A DNA stretch of 64,000 nt from Bacillus sp. FJAT-18017 (GTDB lineage: Bacteria > Bacillota > Bacilli > Bacillales > Cytobacillaceae), in contig NZ_CP012602.1 in NCBI RefSeq assembly GCF_001278805.1, forward strand, positions 1,157,001 through 1,221,000, given 5' to 3'. A program made the position numbers and the translations under genes. The stretch's first letter is position 1. The number at the start of each line of letters is the position of its first letter. This document shows, in pieces, positions 1-8,768 of this stretch. The notes under the pieces were generated by a model. That model was not told where the DNA came from and made no database searches. It worked only from the letters and a program-made list of their open reading frames with translations.

Positions 1-21
1 ATTGTTACAGGAGGAAAAGTA

Positions 22-1737
22 ATGGTTAAAAACATTGTAGAAAAGCCGGAGATTCTTTATTCTGTCAAAGCACAACGGGGATCAGAATTACGATGCAAGG
101 GCTGGAGGCAAGAAACTATTCTTAGGATGCTTGAGAATAATATGGAAAATGCTGAAAAACCGGAAGAACTTGTTGTTTACGGGGGGATTGGAAAAGCGGC
201 CCGGAACTGGGAGTCCTACCATGCTATTGTAAAGGCCTTAAAGGAATTGGAAGATAATGAGACATTGGTTGTCCAGTCTGGCATGCCAGTAGCGGTATTC
301 AAAACACATAAATATGCCCCTACAGTCGTTATGGCAACAACGAACATTATGCGGCCTTCCTGGGAAACCTTCTATGAATTGCAGGATAAGAACTTAACAA
401 TGTTTGCGCAATATACAGCTGCCCCATGGCAATATATTGGAACCCAAGGCGTTATTCAGGGAACATTTGAAACCCTTTCCGCCATTGCCCGAAAACATTA
501 TAATGATTCACTCGTTGGGAAAATCATGCTAACTGCGGGCGCGGGAGGAATGGGCGGCAACCAGACGCGGGCTATGGCGATGCATGGAGGAGTAGGAATC
601 GTTTGTGATTCAAATGTTGAAACAATCAAACGCAGAATGGAAGTTGGCTATATTGATGTACTGGCTGATTCGCTAGATGAAGCGATTGAGCTAGCAGAAA
701 AGTATGCAACGGAAGGCACCTCGGTAGGAATTGGTGTCGTAGGAAATTCTGCGGATATTTTTGAGGAAGCGTATGAAAAAGGATTCAAGCCGGATATTCT
801 TACTTCCATGACTCCGGCCCATGACCCTATTTCATATTTGCCATCTGGCTATACAGTGGAAGAAGCCGATCAATTGCGTAAAAAGGACCGCCAATTATAT
901 TTGAAAAAAGCTCAGGAAACGATGATCCGCGAATTGCGAATCACCAATAAATTTTTCGATGATGGTGTCCATGCCTTTGAATACGGGACCAGCCTGCGCA
1001 AGGAGTGCCGCGATGCAGGGATGCCGGAAGATGAAGCAATGAAAATTCCTGGCTTTGTAGCTGAATACATTAGGCCTCTATTCTGCGAAGGACGCGGGCC
1101 TTTCCGCTGGACTTGTATGTCGGGCGACCCGTCTGACTTGGAGAAAATTGATAACATGGTTCTTGAATTGTTTAAAGATGACCTGCTTGTAACCAGGTGG
1201 ATCAAATTAGCCAAGCAGCATATTCCAATTGAAGGTTTACCTGCGCGTATTTGCTACCTTGGCTTCGGCCAGCGTAAGGAGTTTGCCCTGGAAGTAAATA
1301 AAATGATTAAGAGCGGTGAGCTAAAGGGGCCGGTAGCGTTCTCTCGGGACAACCTTGATTCGGGTTCAATTGTAAATCCGACATTCGAATCGGAAAATAT
1401 GCCTGATGGCGGCGACTTGATTTCCGATTGGCCTGTTCTGAATGGTCTGCTTAATGCCGTTGGAATGTGTGATTTGATCGCTCTGCAAGCAAACTATTCA
1501 ATGGGTGAAGCAGTCCATACAGGTGTCACCATGATAGCCGATGGGACAGATGAAGCGGATATGCGCCTTGAGATTTGTATGACAGTCGATTCCGGCATTG
1601 GGGTTATCCGACATGCACAGGCAGGTTATGAAACCGCCAAAGACGTTGCGAATGGAAAAGGCAAACTTACAAAAGAAAGCATTAAAGTTCCACTTTGGTG
1701 GACCCCGACAGCCACTTTTGGCCCCGACGGAAATTAA
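22..1737 (+). CDS. hutU: Urocanate hydratase HutU
   Basis: Second step of histidine degradation: converts urocanate to 4-imidazolone-5-propionate using tightly bound NAD+, in the cytoplasm. The 571 residues match the family across the whole length. Recognisable blocks are the N-terminal GSELRCKGWRQE, the VVYGGIGKAARNWE segment, the glycine-rich AGAGGMGGNQ (about residues 174-183) of the NAD-binding core and the C-terminal MGEAVHTGVT stretch. The ATG is preceded by AGGAGG at about 10-15. It is the first gene of a hut cluster, followed 92 bp later by hutI. Only 21 bp lie upstream, so promoter and operator are outside the window. Confidence 0.97.
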   Translation: MVKNIVEKPEILYSVKAQRGSELRCKGWRQETILRMLENNMENAEKPEELVVYGGIGKAARNWESYHAIVKALKELEDNETLVVQSGMPVAVFKTHKYAPTVVMATTNIMRPSWETFYELQDKNLTMFAQYTAAPWQYIGTQGVIQGTFETLSAIARKHYNDSLVGKIMLTAGAGGMGGNQTRAMAMHGGVGIVCDSNVETIKRRMEVGYIDVLADSLDEAIELAEKYATEGTSVGIGVVGNSADIFEEAYEKGFKPDILTSMTPAHDPISYLPSGYTVEEADQLRKKDRQLYLKKAQETMIRELRITNKFFDDGVHAFEYGTSLRKECRDAGMPEDEAMKIPGFVAEYIRPLFCEGRGPFRWTCMSGDPSDLEKIDNMVLELFKDDLLVTRWIKLAKQHIPIEGLPARICYLGFGQRKEFALEVNKMIKSGELKGPVAFSRDNLDSGSIVNPTFESENMPDGGDLISDWPVLNGLLNAVGMCDLIALQANYSMGEAVHTGVTMIADGTDEADMRLEICMTVDSGIGVIRHAQAGYETAKDVANGKGKLTKESIKVPLWWTPTATFGPDGN

Positions 1738-1829
1738 TAATCTATTAAAAGAAATAAGAGGTTAAGGGGACGGCTGTGGAATCCGTACCCTTTTCTCTTA
1801 AAAGTTTAGGTGTCCAGGAGGTAAAGCGG

Positions 1830-3098
1830 TTGGTTAAACAAAAAGAGAAAGCCGACATCATCATCGCAAATGCAAATGAACTTATTACCTGTACCGGCCA
1901 TAAAGCTGACTCAATTGGAAGAATACCAAATGGCTGGGTAGCCATTGCGGGTGAAAGAATTACAGCGTTTGGTTCAAAGGAAGAAGTATTGCAGGAAGTT
2001 GATATAGAACAGGCAGAAATCATTGATGCCACCGGGAAAGTAGTAGCACCAGGTTTTGTGGATAGCCATACACACGCAGTTTTTGGCGGCTCCCGTGTTC
2101 AGGAATATGCTGCGAAAATGACACTATCCGACCCATTAGAGTTGAAACGCAGAGGTATTGAAACAGGTGTAATGGTGTCTGTTAATAAAACCAGGAAGGC
2201 AAGAAAGGAGGAGCTCTATCAGTCTACTGAAAAAAAACTAAAAGGTATGCTTGAGGCTGGAACGACAACAGTTGAAATAAAAAGCGGGTATGGCTTGAGT
2301 ACAAAAGATGAGCTAAAAATTTTGGAGGTAGCCTCCGAGCTAAACCATAACTCTTCAATAGATATCGTAAATACATTTCTTGGTGCACACGGATGGCCGG
2401 AAGATATGACCAAGGATAGGTATATAGACTTGATTATCAATGAAATGATTCCTCAGGTAAATGAAAGGAAACTAGCCGTTTTCCATGATGTTTGGATAGA
2501 GGATTCTCATTTCGATGTAGAAGATACAATCCGGTTATTGGAGGCAGGTGAAAAGGCAGGATTAAAATCCAAGGTTCACACAGACGCCTACTCCTATATT
2601 GGGGGATCTGATCTTGCTGCAGAAAGGAAGGTTGTCTCTGCGGATCATCTTAATTATACTCCGCCAGAGGTAATGAGAAGATTAGCGGATTCAGGCGTTG
2701 TCGGGGTTCTGATGCCTTCGCTGGATTTTGCTGTAGCCCACAAGCGGCCTTTTGACGCGAGGTCAATGATTGACTCCGGAATGACAGTAGCGCTTGCTAC
2801 CAACCTAAATCCAGGGAATTGGACAGAATCGATGCAATTTGTCATGGTCCTTGCATGCAGATTGTACGGTATGTCACCAGAAGAGGCAATTCGCGCGGCT
2901 ACAATCAACGGCGCCAAATCTCTTGAACTTGAACACGACCGCGGCTCTATTGAAAAAGGAAAGCTAGCAGACATTCAAATTTGGGATATCCCATCATATG
3001 AACATGTTATTTACCGCCTTGGCAGCAATGTGGTCGATTGTGTCTTAAAAAGAGGCAAAACAGTTTATATGAAAAATGAACTTGGAAGGGATGGGTAA
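1830..3098 (+). CDS. hutI: Imidazolonepropionase HutI
   Basis: Third step of histidine degradation: hydrolyses imidazolone-5-propionate to N-formimino-L-glutamate. It is an amidohydrolase-superfamily TIM barrel with a mononuclear metal site; the first ligand motif VDSHTHAVFGG and the later HTDAYSYIGG and SADHLNYT blocks are visible. An upstream GTG at 1776 would give 440 residues. I prefer the TTG at 1830, because a perfect AGGAGG (1816-1821) sits 8 bases before it and it gives 422 residues, the usual HutI length. The gene ends three bases before the M20 hydrolase, so the two are probably co-transcribed. Confidence 0.95.
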   Translation: MVKQKEKADIIIANANELITCTGHKADSIGRIPNGWVAIAGERITAFGSKEEVLQEVDIEQAEIIDATGKVVAPGFVDSHTHAVFGGSRVQEYAAKMTLSDPLELKRRGIETGVMVSVNKTRKARKEELYQSTEKKLKGMLEAGTTTVEIKSGYGLSTKDELKILEVASELNHNSSIDIVNTFLGAHGWPEDMTKDRYIDLIINEMIPQVNERKLAVFHDVWIEDSHFDVEDTIRLLEAGEKAGLKSKVHTDAYSYIGGSDLAAERKVVSADHLNYTPPEVMRRLADSGVVGVLMPSLDFAVAHKRPFDARSMIDSGMTVALATNLNPGNWTESMQFVMVLACRLYGMSPEEAIRAATINGAKSLELEHDRGSIEKGKLADIQIWDIPSYEHVIYRLGSNVVDCVLKRGKTVYMKNELGRDG

Positions 3099-3101
3099 AG
3101 G

Positions 3102-4256
3102 GTGGCCAGAAAAACGTTGATTAAAATAGATGAAGATCGTTTATTGGATAGCTTTTTGGAAATGGCAAAGGTTAATGCGCCGAGCGGCAATGAGAAACCA
3201 ATGGCTGAATATCTGATTCCGATGCTGGAGGAACTAGGCTTTTTGATTCAATTTGATGAAGCACATAAGGAATTTGGCGGAAACTGTGGCAACCTGATTG
3301 CATGGTGGGAAGGTACTGATCCGAATGCTGAGCCGTTATTTTTATCAACGCATTTGGATACAGTGCTTCCTACGGAAGGCTTGAACCCGGTTATAAAGGA
3401 TGGCGTTATTTATTCGGATGGAACGACCATTCTTGGGGCGGATGACAGAGCGGCATTGGCTGCCTATTTGGAAGGAATAAAAGTGATCCAGGAGGACGGC
3501 ATTCCTTGCGGGCCAATAGAGTTAATCCTTACAGTCAATGAACAGCCTGGACTTGTAGGTGCACGCTATCTTGATTACTCATTGGTGCGGAGCAAAAAGG
3601 GGTTTATTTTTGACAGTACCGGCGATATTGGACAGATTATTCTGCAAGGCCCCTTCAGCAGCAGGATTTATTGTGAAATAGAAGGCAGGTCTTCCCATAT
3701 CGGCCTGAACCCCGAAGATGGCATTAATGCATTTCTTATTGCTGCCGATGCGTTGAAGGAAATGGAATTAGGAAAAGTCAATGACCAGACCCTTGCCAAT
3801 ATTGGCGTAATCAGAGGCGGAACCATGTCTTCCATTATCCCGGGTGAAGTCGAGTTGGTAGGGGAAGTTCGAAGTTTTGGGAAAAACGCACTGGACCATC
3901 AGCTAGAACATATGAAAGAGGCTGTCGAAAAAGCAGCACGCAGGCATGGCGGTAAGGCAAACGTCCGATTTGAAAAGAAATATTCGGGGTTCCGAATTTC
4001 AATCGAGGATGCTATCGCGAGAACGGCCATCAAGGCTGCTGAAGATATTGGTGTTAACCAATACACAACAAAAACCCTGGGCGGTGCAGATACAAATGTC
4101 CTTAACGAACACGGACTTGAGTGCCTGACTCTGGGTAACGGATTTAAAAACCTTCATACCTTCCAGGAACATATCAGTGTCGAGAATTTAATGAACGGTG
4201 GAAGGTATGTTGTCGCGCTGATTAAAGATTGGTATGAATCTCATAAGAAAAACTGA
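3102..4256 (+). CDS. M20-family (PepT-like) metallohydrolase in the hut operon
   Basis: 384-residue M20/M25/M40-type co-catalytic zinc hydrolase. Visible ligand positions are H84 and D86 in STHLD, D114/D115 in GADD, D171 in FDST and the C-terminal His in NLHTFQEH. The family's EE pair (catalytic base followed by a zinc ligand) reads E147-Q148 here, in NEQPGLVGA, so one expected metal ligand is Gln. The GTG start follows GGAAGGG and lies 3 bp after hutI. Members are peptidases, deacylases or amidohydrolases. Because hutG (formiminoglutamase) is not in view, a role on a histidine-derived dipeptide or amide is conceivable, but that is inference. Confidence 0.85.
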   Translation: MARKTLIKIDEDRLLDSFLEMAKVNAPSGNEKPMAEYLIPMLEELGFLIQFDEAHKEFGGNCGNLIAWWEGTDPNAEPLFLSTHLDTVLPTEGLNPVIKDGVIYSDGTTILGADDRAALAAYLEGIKVIQEDGIPCGPIELILTVNEQPGLVGARYLDYSLVRSKKGFIFDSTGDIGQIILQGPFSSRIYCEIEGRSSHIGLNPEDGINAFLIAADALKEMELGKVNDQTLANIGVIRGGTMSSIIPGEVELVGEVRSFGKNALDHQLEHMKEAVEKAARRHGGKANVRFEKKYSGFRISIEDAIARTAIKAAEDIGVNQYTTKTLGGADTNVLNEHGLECLTLGNGFKNLHTFQEHISVENLMNGGRYVVALIKDWYESHKKN

Positions 4257-4479
4257 AAGCAGCTCACTTAACTTCCTAGGCTTTATCCTGTTATTTTCAT
4301 AACTGATTCTATATCCTTTTTACAGCAATAAATAGCGGGATTGAGAACAGTCTTTACCTTAGTGATTGTCACCCCAATTGCTTATTTAATACTTTAAAGA
4401 AATGCCGTTTACCATCGGCAATTCTACATAAGAAGTTGAACCAGCGAAACATAGAAACAAAAATAGGGAGAGATTAAAT

Positions 4480-5985
4480 TTGCCTTCTGACCAAGTTATT
4501 CACCTTGATGGATATACATTAAATCGCAATCAAATCGAACAAATCGCTTTCGGAATGGCTAAAGTGGCCATATCGGAAGAAGCGAAGGGGAGAATCAGAA
4601 AAAGCCGGGAAAGAATTGAGAAACAGCTTAAAGAAGGCCAGATCGTATATGGTGTCAACACTGGATTCGGAAAGCTAAGTGATATCGAGATAAGGGAGGA
4701 GGATATTGAGAAATTACAGCTTAATCTTCTGCGAGCCGATGCGGTAGGGGTTGGAGAACCTTTTCCAAAACCTGTGGTAAGAGGGATGATGGTATTGCGC
4801 GCAAACTCGCTTGCGAAAGGTTTCTCCGGAATTAGGGAGGAAACTTTGGATCTTCTAATCAACATGATCAATAAAGGAGTACATCCTAACGTTCCGTGTA
4901 AAGGTTCAGTTGGTGCGAGCGGAGATTTGGCTCCTCTTGCGCATGTGGCGATTGTCTTAATCGGTGAAGGGAAGGCAGAATACCAGGGAGAAGTGCTACC
5001 TGGGGGAGAAGCCTTAAAAAAAGCAGGTTTACAACCCGTAACTTTAAAGGCCAAGGAAGGGCTCGCGTTAATAAACGGCACCCAGGCAATGACAAGTGTT
5101 GGGACGATTGCGCTTAATGAAGCAGAGCGCCTGGGCCTGGCGGCGGATATGTCAGCATGTTTGACCATGGAAGCGCTCCGGGGAATCATATCGGCCTTTG
5201 ATCCTGATTTATTGGCAATCCGCCCGCACAGCGAAATACAAAATGTAGCCTCCAGAATAAGGACATGGCTTGAAGGAAGTAACCGGACTACCAAACAAGG
5301 GGAAATCCGGATGCAGGATGCCTATTCAATCCGCTGCATTCCCCAGGTTCACGGTGCATCATGGCAAACATTCAGGCATGTTGAAACTGTGTTGAGTACT
5401 GAGTTAAATTCTACAACTGATAACCCAATTATACTGGAAGACGGCCGGGTTTTATCTGGCGGGCATTTTCATGGACAGCCGATTGCTCTATCGATGGACC
5501 ATTTAAAAATTGCCGCAGCTGAATGGGCCAATATAGCAGAACGGCGGATTGAACGGCTTGTCAATCCCCAGTTAAGCGGCCTATCGCCATTTCTTGCAAA
5601 AGATCCGGGATTGGAATGCGGCCTAATGGTTGCACAATATGCAGCTGCCTCACTTGTTTCTGAAAATAAGGTTTTGGCCCATCCATCGAGTGTTGATTCA
5701 ATTCCTACATCAGCGAACCAGGAAGACCATGTCAGCATGGGAACAATCGGGTCAAGGCAAGCGCGTGAAATCATTCATAATTCAGCACGGGTAATAGCAA
5801 TCGAAATGATCTGTTCTTCCCAGGCCATTTATCTTGAAAATGCTGAGGAACAACTGTCTCCCGTAACAAGAGAATATTTGAATGAAATACGCAATATTTG
5901 CCCGCCTCTTGAAACTGATCGGGATATATCCGAAGAAATAGAAGCTTTGGCAACTTTCATCTTAAGGAAGGACATCATCCGGTAG
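4480..5985 (+). CDS. hutH: Histidine ammonia-lyase HutH
   Basis: First step of histidine degradation: deaminates L-histidine to trans-urocanate. The Ala146-Ser147-Gly148 triad in SVGASGDLAPLAH cyclises into the MIO electrophile, and Tyr57 in VYGVNTGFG matches the catalytic tyrosine. At 501 residues it is family-typical. The TTG start is supported by AGGGAGAG upstream. It sits last among the enzymes, after hutU and hutI and 223 bp behind the M20 gene, which differs from the B. subtilis order (hutP-H-U-I-G-M). The 223-bp gap suggests it may have its own promoter or regulatory leader. Confidence 0.97.
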   Translation: MPSDQVIHLDGYTLNRNQIEQIAFGMAKVAISEEAKGRIRKSRERIEKQLKEGQIVYGVNTGFGKLSDIEIREEDIEKLQLNLLRADAVGVGEPFPKPVVRGMMVLRANSLAKGFSGIREETLDLLINMINKGVHPNVPCKGSVGASGDLAPLAHVAIVLIGEGKAEYQGEVLPGGEALKKAGLQPVTLKAKEGLALINGTQAMTSVGTIALNEAERLGLAADMSACLTMEALRGIISAFDPDLLAIRPHSEIQNVASRIRTWLEGSNRTTKQGEIRMQDAYSIRCIPQVHGASWQTFRHVETVLSTELNSTTDNPIILEDGRVLSGGHFHGQPIALSMDHLKIAAAEWANIAERRIERLVNPQLSGLSPFLAKDPGLECGLMVAQYAAASLVSENKVLAHPSSVDSIPTSANQEDHVSMGTIGSRQAREIIHNSARVIAIEMICSSQAIYLENAEEQLSPVTREYLNEIRNICPPLETDRDISEEIEALATFILRKDIIR

Positions 5986-6041
5986 CTTACTGGGAACATG
6001 CTTAATTGCACCAACGTTAAACAAGATTTTACATCATGAAA

Positions 6042-6064
6042 AAAGTATGGCGCGGCCATACTTT
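6042..6064 (+). terminator. Hairpin between hutH and permease gene
   Basis: Perfect 10-bp inverted repeat (AAAGTATGGC, 3-base loop, GCCATACTTT). Only a short T run follows, so it may be a weak terminator or an mRNA-processing/stability hairpin that lowers expression of the permease relative to hutH. Confidence 0.4.
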
Positions 6065-6126
6065 CCGCCTTTAGATAACTGAATTTTCAAATAATATTCT
6101 GATTCTTAAAAAAGGTGAGTGAGAAA

Positions 6127-7470
6127 ATGGCATTATTAAACCCTGTAGTGTTGTCTGTTTTAACGTTAACTATTTTAAGCTTGTTTCGAGTACATGTAAT
6201 CTTTGCTTTGGTAGTATCAACCATAGTAGCGGGAATAGCGGCCGGGCTTCCGCTTAACGAAACAATTTCGACATTGATAGGCGGCATGGGCGGACAGGCG
6301 GAAACAGCTTTAAGCTATATTTTGCTGGGGATTTTTGCTGCAATGATTGCCTTAACGGGCATTACCGACGTTCTTGTTCAATATTTGCTTAGAGTAATTA
6401 AAGAAAAGAAGTATTTTTTGCTATTCCTCATTGCCGGCCTTACTTGTTTATCAGGAACATTGATTCCTGTCCACATTGCCTTTATTCCTATATTAATTCC
6501 GCCGTTGCTGATTTTATTCGATAAGCTCAGAATCGACAGACGGGCGGTCGCATCGGCCCTGACATTTGGGCTGAAGACACCGTATATGGTTCTTCCAATC
6601 GGATATGGGCTTATCTTTCACGGCATTATTGCCGCTGAAATGAAAAATAACGGAATGCCAATTAACATGTCGGATGTTCCTTTTGCTATGATGCTCCCGG
6701 GCATAGGTATGATTATTGGACTAATAATTGCAATATTGTTTTCATACAAAAAGCCCCGAAATTATAATTTTGTTGAACTGAAAAAAGTTGATAAGAGTAT
6801 GGAAGAAACGGCTGTTGGAGTCGAAAACCGGGATAAGTTGAATGGAAATGATAAAAAGCTTTATGTCTTTACCTTAATCGCAATAGTTACAGCTTTTGTT
6901 CTTCAGCTTGCTTTTGGCTCGATGGTAGTAGGGGCTATCGGTGGAATTACCATCCTGTTTTTATCAAGAGTCGTACCTCTTAATACGGGCGATAAAGTTG
7001 TCCAGGAAGGGATGGTCATGATGGGAGCCATTGCATTTATTATGTTGATTGCTTCCGGTTATGCAAATGTTTTGAAAGAAACTGGGGCGGTACAGGAATT
7101 CGTATCAAACGCCAGTTCAATCCTTGATGGCAGCAGCAAGACTATTGCGGCGTTAGTACTTCTTTTAGTTGGGCTTTTCATTACGATGGGAATTGGAACT
7201 TCTTTTGGTACAGTGCCAATTATCGCTGCGGTCTATGTTCCATTATGTGCGGCATTAGGTTTTAGTACACTGGCTACGATTGCTTTAATTGGAACTGCTG
7301 GCGCCCTTGGAGATGCTGGGTCGCCTGCATCGGATAGCACGCTTGGCCCAACAGCAGGCCTAAACGCGGATGGACAGCATGACCATATTTGGGACACCTG
7401 TGTTCCAACGTTTATCCATTACAATATTCCATTGCTTATATTCGGAACCATTGCTGCAATTGTGTTGTAG
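6127..7470 (+). CDS. NhaC/YuiF-type permease, probable histidine transporter
   Basis: About 447-residue polytopic membrane protein of the Na+/H+ antiporter (NhaC/YuiF-like) family, with some 10-12 hydrophobic segments and a loop near residues 215-250 rich in charged residues. The conserved-looking half-repeat GDAGSPASDSTLGPTAGLN lies near the C-terminus. Lying directly behind hutH, it is most simply read as a histidine or urocanate uptake system; relatives of B. subtilis YuiF have been predicted to be histidine permeases. A GTG at 6115 is possible, but the ATG at 6127 has AAGGTGAG (6112-6119) at good spacing. Substrate is inferred from context only. Confidence 0.85.
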   Translation: MALLNPVVLSVLTLTILSLFRVHVIFALVVSTIVAGIAAGLPLNETISTLIGGMGGQAETALSYILLGIFAAMIALTGITDVLVQYLLRVIKEKKYFLLFLIAGLTCLSGTLIPVHIAFIPILIPPLLILFDKLRIDRRAVASALTFGLKTPYMVLPIGYGLIFHGIIAAEMKNNGMPINMSDVPFAMMLPGIGMIIGLIIAILFSYKKPRNYNFVELKKVDKSMEETAVGVENRDKLNGNDKKLYVFTLIAIVTAFVLQLAFGSMVVGAIGGITILFLSRVVPLNTGDKVVQEGMVMMGAIAFIMLIASGYANVLKETGAVQEFVSNASSILDGSSKTIAALVLLLVGLFITMGIGTSFGTVPIIAAVYVPLCAALGFSTLATIALIGTAGALGDAGSPASDSTLGPTAGLNADGQHDHIWDTCVPTFIHYNIPLLIFGTIAAIVL

Positions 7471-7472
7471 AT

Positions 7473-7520
7473 AGGTCCCTTGTCACTCTCCGATTTTTCT
7501 TGTTTTACAGCGGGGGTTCC
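7473..7520 (+). repeat. Degenerate copy of the TAGGTGCCTGTCAC dispersed element
   Basis: Divergent version of the intergenic element found better preserved at 41652, 55183 and 59008 (CTGTCACTCCCCGG, TTTTTCTTGTTTCACGG, TGTTCCA). It starts a few bases after the permease stop codon. Confidence 0.45.
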
Positions 7521-7560
7521 ATGGGGAGTTTTGGGCATACGTGATCTTTACTTAGTTAAA

Positions 7561-7616
7561 AACAGGGATGGTTCTGGCCAGCCAATGGCAAAGCAGAACC
7601 GTCCCTGTTATTTTTA
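7561..7616. terminator. REP-like nested hairpin acting as convergent terminator
   Basis: AACAGGGATGGTTCTG pairs with CAGAACCGTCCCTGTT (7594-7609); inside the loop AGCCAATGGCA is a second small palindrome. T-rich sequence follows on the plus strand. It lies between the convergent permease and DUF2812 genes. It is one of at least five copies in the window (19765, 27766, 37797, 52188). Confidence 0.65.
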
Positions 7617-8171
7617 TATACCGGACTTTCTCCATTTGCTTACTTTGTACATATATCCAAGGTAAGGGAGGCCGGTAAATACTAGGCAGATTACCCCAAC
7701 TAACTGCAGAAGGGCAAATACAGATTTTATTATCATTTCATTTGAATTAAAAATCTCAAGGGATGCAACAAAATTATAAGCAACTACTATACAGATATTA
7801 ATTAGAAGAGTAATTAGAGCGGCTTTCCCCATGGACTTTTTTTCATTTTCATATTTTTCAAGGATAGAAGGTTTATCGGTATAGATAGGGGCAGTCCCTT
7901 TGGGTGCGCTGAACAAGTGAATATAGTCGCCGCTGCTTCCTTCATGCTTCCAGCCGGCTTCTTCAAAATAAGCGAAGTAATCCTGGTCTGCTCCTTTACG
8001 GTAGTCAATTGCATATTGAAGGTCCTGCGGAGATGATTTTTTCAGCTTATATCCCAAAAAGTAAAACTTATCAAAAATCCAACCTTCCTGTGCCAGTTCC
8101 CCGAGTTTTTCCATATCCTTTTCTTCATCAAAAGCTAAACCGCCACTCGTGATATACTTCGTTCGTGCCAT
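7614..8171 (-). CDS. DUF2812 domain membrane protein
   Basis: 185 residues. The N-terminal half has the DUF2812 pattern (FDEEKDMEKLGELAQEGW, then YFLGYKLKKSSPQDLQYAIDYR). The C-terminal third holds two hydrophobic helices before a basic tail, so it is probably a membrane-anchored protein with a cytosolic domain. Its ATG overlaps the stop of the PadR gene (TAATG), with AAGGAGG inside the end of that gene, so the two are translationally coupled. PadR-DUF2812 pairs are common in Firmicutes and usually form an autoregulated unit; the biochemical role of DUF2812 is not known to me. Confidence 0.85.
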   Translation of the reverse strand: MARTKYITSGGLAFDEEKDMEKLGELAQEGWIFDKFYFLGYKLKKSSPQDLQYAIDYRKGADQDYFAYFEEAGWKHEGSSGDYIHLFSAPKGTAPIYTDKPSILEKYENEKKSMGKAALITLLINICIVVAYNFVASLEIFNSNEMIIKSVFALLQLVGVICLVFTGLPYLGYMYKVSKWRKSGI

Positions 8172-8509
8172 TATTTTGAAGCCTCCTTCTTCATAAGAAT
8201 GTTTTTTGCGTGCTGGATCATCTTTTCCCGGCGACCCAAATCCTTTTTCAGTAATTCCAGCCCTTTTTTCGTTGCGATATATGTCTTTCGCTTGTCAACT
8301 TCCTCCCCCAGCTGCTCAATCATCCCCGCTGTCAGGAGCTTTTTTATCGTTGTATACATGGAGGCTGGGCCAATGGTAAATTCATTCTTGGTCAGTTCTT
8401 CAATGTTTTTCATAATTAAATAACCATGTCTGGCTTCCACCAGTGAAAGCAGGATATAAAAAGAAGTATCTGTCAGTTCACCAGTCTCTAAAACATCATT
8501 TCTTGCCAT
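8171..8509 (-). CDS. PadR-family transcriptional regulator
   Basis: 112-residue winged-helix PadR-type regulator: LTDTSFYILLSLVEARHGYLIMKNIEEL, then the recognition-helix region GPASMYTTIKKLLTAGMI and a short C-terminal coiled coil typical of subfamily 2. A longer reading frame extends upstream, but the ATG at 8509 has a GGAGGGATAC ribosome site and gives normal family length. It is co-directional and overlapping with DUF2812, which it probably represses together with itself through the palindromes at 8521-8569. Confidence 0.93.
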   Translation of the reverse strand: MARNDVLETGELTDTSFYILLSLVEARHGYLIMKNIEELTKNEFTIGPASMYTTIKKLLTAGMIEQLGEEVDKRKTYIATKKGLELLKKDLGRREKMIQHAKNILMKKEASK

Positions 8510-8520
8510 CGTATCCCTCC

Positions 8521-8569
8521 TATCGTTTAATGATATATCATTAAATATAATATATCGTTTAATGATATA
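8521..8569. promoter_or_regulatory. PadR operator: palindrome plus direct repeat
   Basis: A perfect 20-bp palindrome TTTAATGATATATCATTAAA occupies 8526-8545. The 17-mer TATCGTTTAATGATATA occurs at 8521-8537 and again at 8553-8569, 32 bp apart (about three helical turns). It lies immediately upstream of padR, as expected for an autorepressor operator. Confidence 0.75.
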
Positions 8570-8768
8570 CAGGTCAATATGAAAAAAATAAAAATTTCCA
8601 TTGTGTAATTGATACTGGAAGATACTCTCAGTGTGCCAAGTCAGAGAAGGTACAAAATAGAAGTTGTAATTTTTCACTATGAAAATAGTAAAAAGTTAAA
8701 TTTTGTTATAAAATAACTTGGATGGCACTTTATACATATATTTCAAATGAGAAGTGAGGATCGCCTGA

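Noticed and set aside
4399..4425. TGCCG...CGGCA hairpin upstream of hutH as a HutP antiterminator target
   Set aside because: Stem is only five base pairs with no T run, and no hutP gene is in view.
4530..5294. 254-codon open frame on the minus strand
   Set aside because: Antisense shadow of hutH, which has full-length family identity; no ribosome site.
7480..7665. Short frame after the permease
   Set aside because: Covers a dispersed repeat and a terminator hairpin; no ribosome site or homology.
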